From the NCBI GenBank assembly GCA_944329505.1, contig CALVIJ010000017.1:1-14021 (forward strand): 14,021 nucleotides of DNA. Direction: 5' to 3'. The stretch's first letter is position 1, and each line of letters opens with the position of its first letter. Positions 12,633 through 14,021 of this stretch are shown here, one piece after another. The position numbers and the translations under genes were made by a program. Below the pieces are notes generated by a model that had not been told where the DNA came from, made no database searches, and was given only the letters and a program-made list of their open reading frames with translations. This DNA is from an uncultured Bacilli bacterium. GTDB lineage: Bacteria; Bacillota_I; Bacilli_A; RF39; UBA660.

Positions 12633-14021
12633 CATTATTCTTTTCACCTCTGACTCAAGCTTAGACTTCATAATACAATCAGCAAAACCATCTTGCAAAT
12701 AATGAAGTTTAATAAATTCCTTATTATCATTAATCATAACTACTACTGGAGTATTAAATTTTTTATTCTTTTTAAGTTCCTTTAAAACTTCTAAAGCACT
12801 GTAAGTAGAAGTCTCATCATCTAGTATTATTAAATCATATTTAATATTAAAAGCGATTTTTTCTATTACATCTCTTCCAAATAGTGAGCCGCTGACATCT
12901 ACTCCACTATCTTCAAGTAATGTAGTGATTTTTGCAAGTTCTTTTGCATCGTCATCAACAACTATAATTTTTTTGTTACGATATAAGGTTTGTTCATAGC
13001 TTTCAAGTTTCTTAGAAATTTCTGTTTCTTTAGATTCAACGATTTTTTGTTCTAACACAATAGTAACTGTTGTTCCAATATTTTCTTCACTCTTGACCAT
13101 TAAATTTCCCCCAAGCAGAGAAACTAATTTTTTTACCTCTTTTAAATTTAAAATTTCCCCATCGCGATTACGTAAATCGATACTAGACAATGCTTCACTA
13201 TTCATACTTAATATATTATTAACTTCTTCGATACTAATGCCTTTCCCTGTATCTTCTATGTTGATAATCAAACGGCATATACCATATTTAACAATTCCGT
13301 TAACCTCTAAACTAATTTCACCAGATGTAGTATGTTCTAAAGCGTTAGCCAAAATAGAATTAACAGCTTGCTTTAATTTAATAGAATCACCATACAAATA
13401 ACCTGGAATTGTGCTGCTTATAGAAAAGTTAAACTTAATATCTTTATCTATTTGGTTTTCAAATCTATACTCGATTTCTTTGAATACATTAACTGGGTTA
13501 TAACGACTATCAAAAATTTTTAATCGTTTGGTAGTCATACTAGAAACATCTAAGGCATCGTTTATCAAATAATCAAGATTAACACCTGCATTATTAATAT
13601 ATTTAATACCTTCTTTTAATTTATCAATATCATTATTGCTTTGAAGTTTTTCACTTACATCAATAATATCTTTAACAGGTTTTTTGATATCTTGAGTCAT
13701 TCTAAACAAGAAGTTAGAAGTATCTTGACTTGATTTTTCAATGAGTTTTTTATTTTTATATAGTTCTTCAACCATTTGTATATCAGGATTTTCGATTGTG
13801 AAATACATTAGGAATGTAACAAAAACGTGAACGGCGGTTGCAAGCAACAAGCCCGGGTTAAAATATTGTATTACTGAGCAGACACTACCAAAAACAACAA
13901 ATACTACAAGTGGTAAAAATCTTCTGTCTTTATAATTTTTATAATTCCATAAAAATGAAGCGCAAGCAATAAACATAAACATGACTGTTGCTACGTAAAC
14001 TAAATTTACACTACTACCATA
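12621..14021 (-). CDS. Hybrid sensor kinase-like protein with degenerate His, 5' end outside the window
   Basis: The frame stays open to the window edge (13 more codons above the ATG at 13982, no SD there), so the N-terminus is missing. Residues below count from that ATG. Membrane helices: one ending about residue 12, then about 22-40 and 44-62. A dimerisation helix-like region starts near 88, but the H-box reads MTQDIKKP (95-102), with Gln97 where His should be (codon CAA at 13694-13692). The ATPase domain keeps its N-box (LANALEHT, 211-218), DTGKGIS (244-250) and GG...GTTVTI (291-308). A C-terminal receiver follows (337-453) with Asp343-345, acceptor Asp388 and Lys439, but Ile417 where Thr/Ser is usual. 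It may be a pseudokinase scaffold or a phosphatase. No separate response regulator gene is in view. murD is directly downstream. Confidence 0.85.
   Translation of the reverse strand, partial: YGSSVNLVYVATVMFMFIACASFLWNYKNYKDRRFLPLVVFVVFGSVCSVIQYFNPGLLLATAVHVFVTFLMYFTIENPDIQMVEELYKNKKLIEKSSQDTSNFLFRMTQDIKKPVKDIIDVSEKLQSNNDIDKLKEGIKYINNAGVNLDYLINDALDVSSMTTKRLKIFDSRYNPVNVFKEIEYRFENQIDKDIKFNFSISSTIPGYLYGDSIKLKQAVNSILANALEHTTSGEISLEVNGIVKYGICRLIINIEDTGKGISIEEVNNILSMNSEALSSIDLRNRDGEILNLKEVKKLVSLLGGNLMVKSEENIGTTVTIVLEQKIVESKETEISKKLESYEQTLYRNKKIIVVDDDAKELAKITTLLEDSGVDVSGSLFGRDVIEKIAFNIKYDLIILDDETSTYSALEVLKELKKNKKFNTPVVVMINDNKEFIKLHYLQDGFADCIMKSKLESEVKRIMKRF

Noticed and set aside
13093..13401. Plus-strand open frame opposite the kinase ATPase domain
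   Set aside because: Shadow frame; the minus strand carries conserved ATPase motifs.
13980..13982. ATG at 13982 as the true start of the kinase
   Set aside because: The frame stays open to the window edge, encodes more membrane-like residues upstream, and there is no SD in front of this ATG.
1..14021. Alternative genetic code with TGA as tryptophan
   Set aside because: TGA ends two genes at sensible places (1707-1705 and 4280-4278), and Trp codons checked, such as those in the tail repeats, are TGG.

Overview
The window reads as AT-rich, low-GC Bacillota DNA, most likely from the Bacilli or a gut-associated relative. Support comes from the helicase-loading pair DnaB/DnaI, a tRNA-sensing T-box leader, strong Shine-Dalgarno (SD) sites, sigma-A-like promoters and sortase-type surface proteins. 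TGA is used as a stop (ADP-ribosylglycohydrolase gene, the 133-residue protein), so this is not the mycoplasma code. Genus and species cannot be told from this sequence. Every supported gene lies on the minus strand, so transcription runs from high to low coordinates.

From the high-coordinate end: (i) a membrane-anchored hybrid sensor kinase, cut by the window edge and with Gln in place of the phospho-acceptor His, followed by murD (peptidoglycan synthesis) and a terminator. (ii) A RimJ/RimL-type GNAT acetyltransferase with its own extended -10 promoter. (iii) A two-gene surface operon behind a near-consensus promoter. It encodes an acidic LPQMG-anchored protein with an unusual 75-residue tail after the sorting signal, then a thioester-domain adhesin with a VPNTA sorting signal, then a terminator. 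(iv) The replication-restart/initiation pair dnaB-dnaI. (v) A threonine T-box leader in front of a small unknown gene, thrS (lacking the TGS domain), an ADP-ribosylglycohydrolase gene and lysS, closed by a terminator. (vi) A promoter, leader and the first codons of another gene leaving the window.

The dnaB-dnaI-(small gene)-thrS order recalls the B. subtilis dnaB-dnaI-ytxB-ytxC-thrS neighbourhood, so that half looks like an ancestral housekeeping block. The surface operon and the kinase are the accessory-looking parts. The most notable signals are: a T-box whose alternative hairpin buries the SD of the first gene rather than forming a clear terminator; an operon placing lysS and an ADP-ribosylglycohydrolase behind a tRNA-Thr sensor; a sortase-type protein with a long repeat-bearing cytoplasmic tail; and a pseudo-histidine-kinase hybrid. 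No complete new defence or mobile system is visible; no transposase, integrase, CRISPR, tRNA or rRNA was seen.
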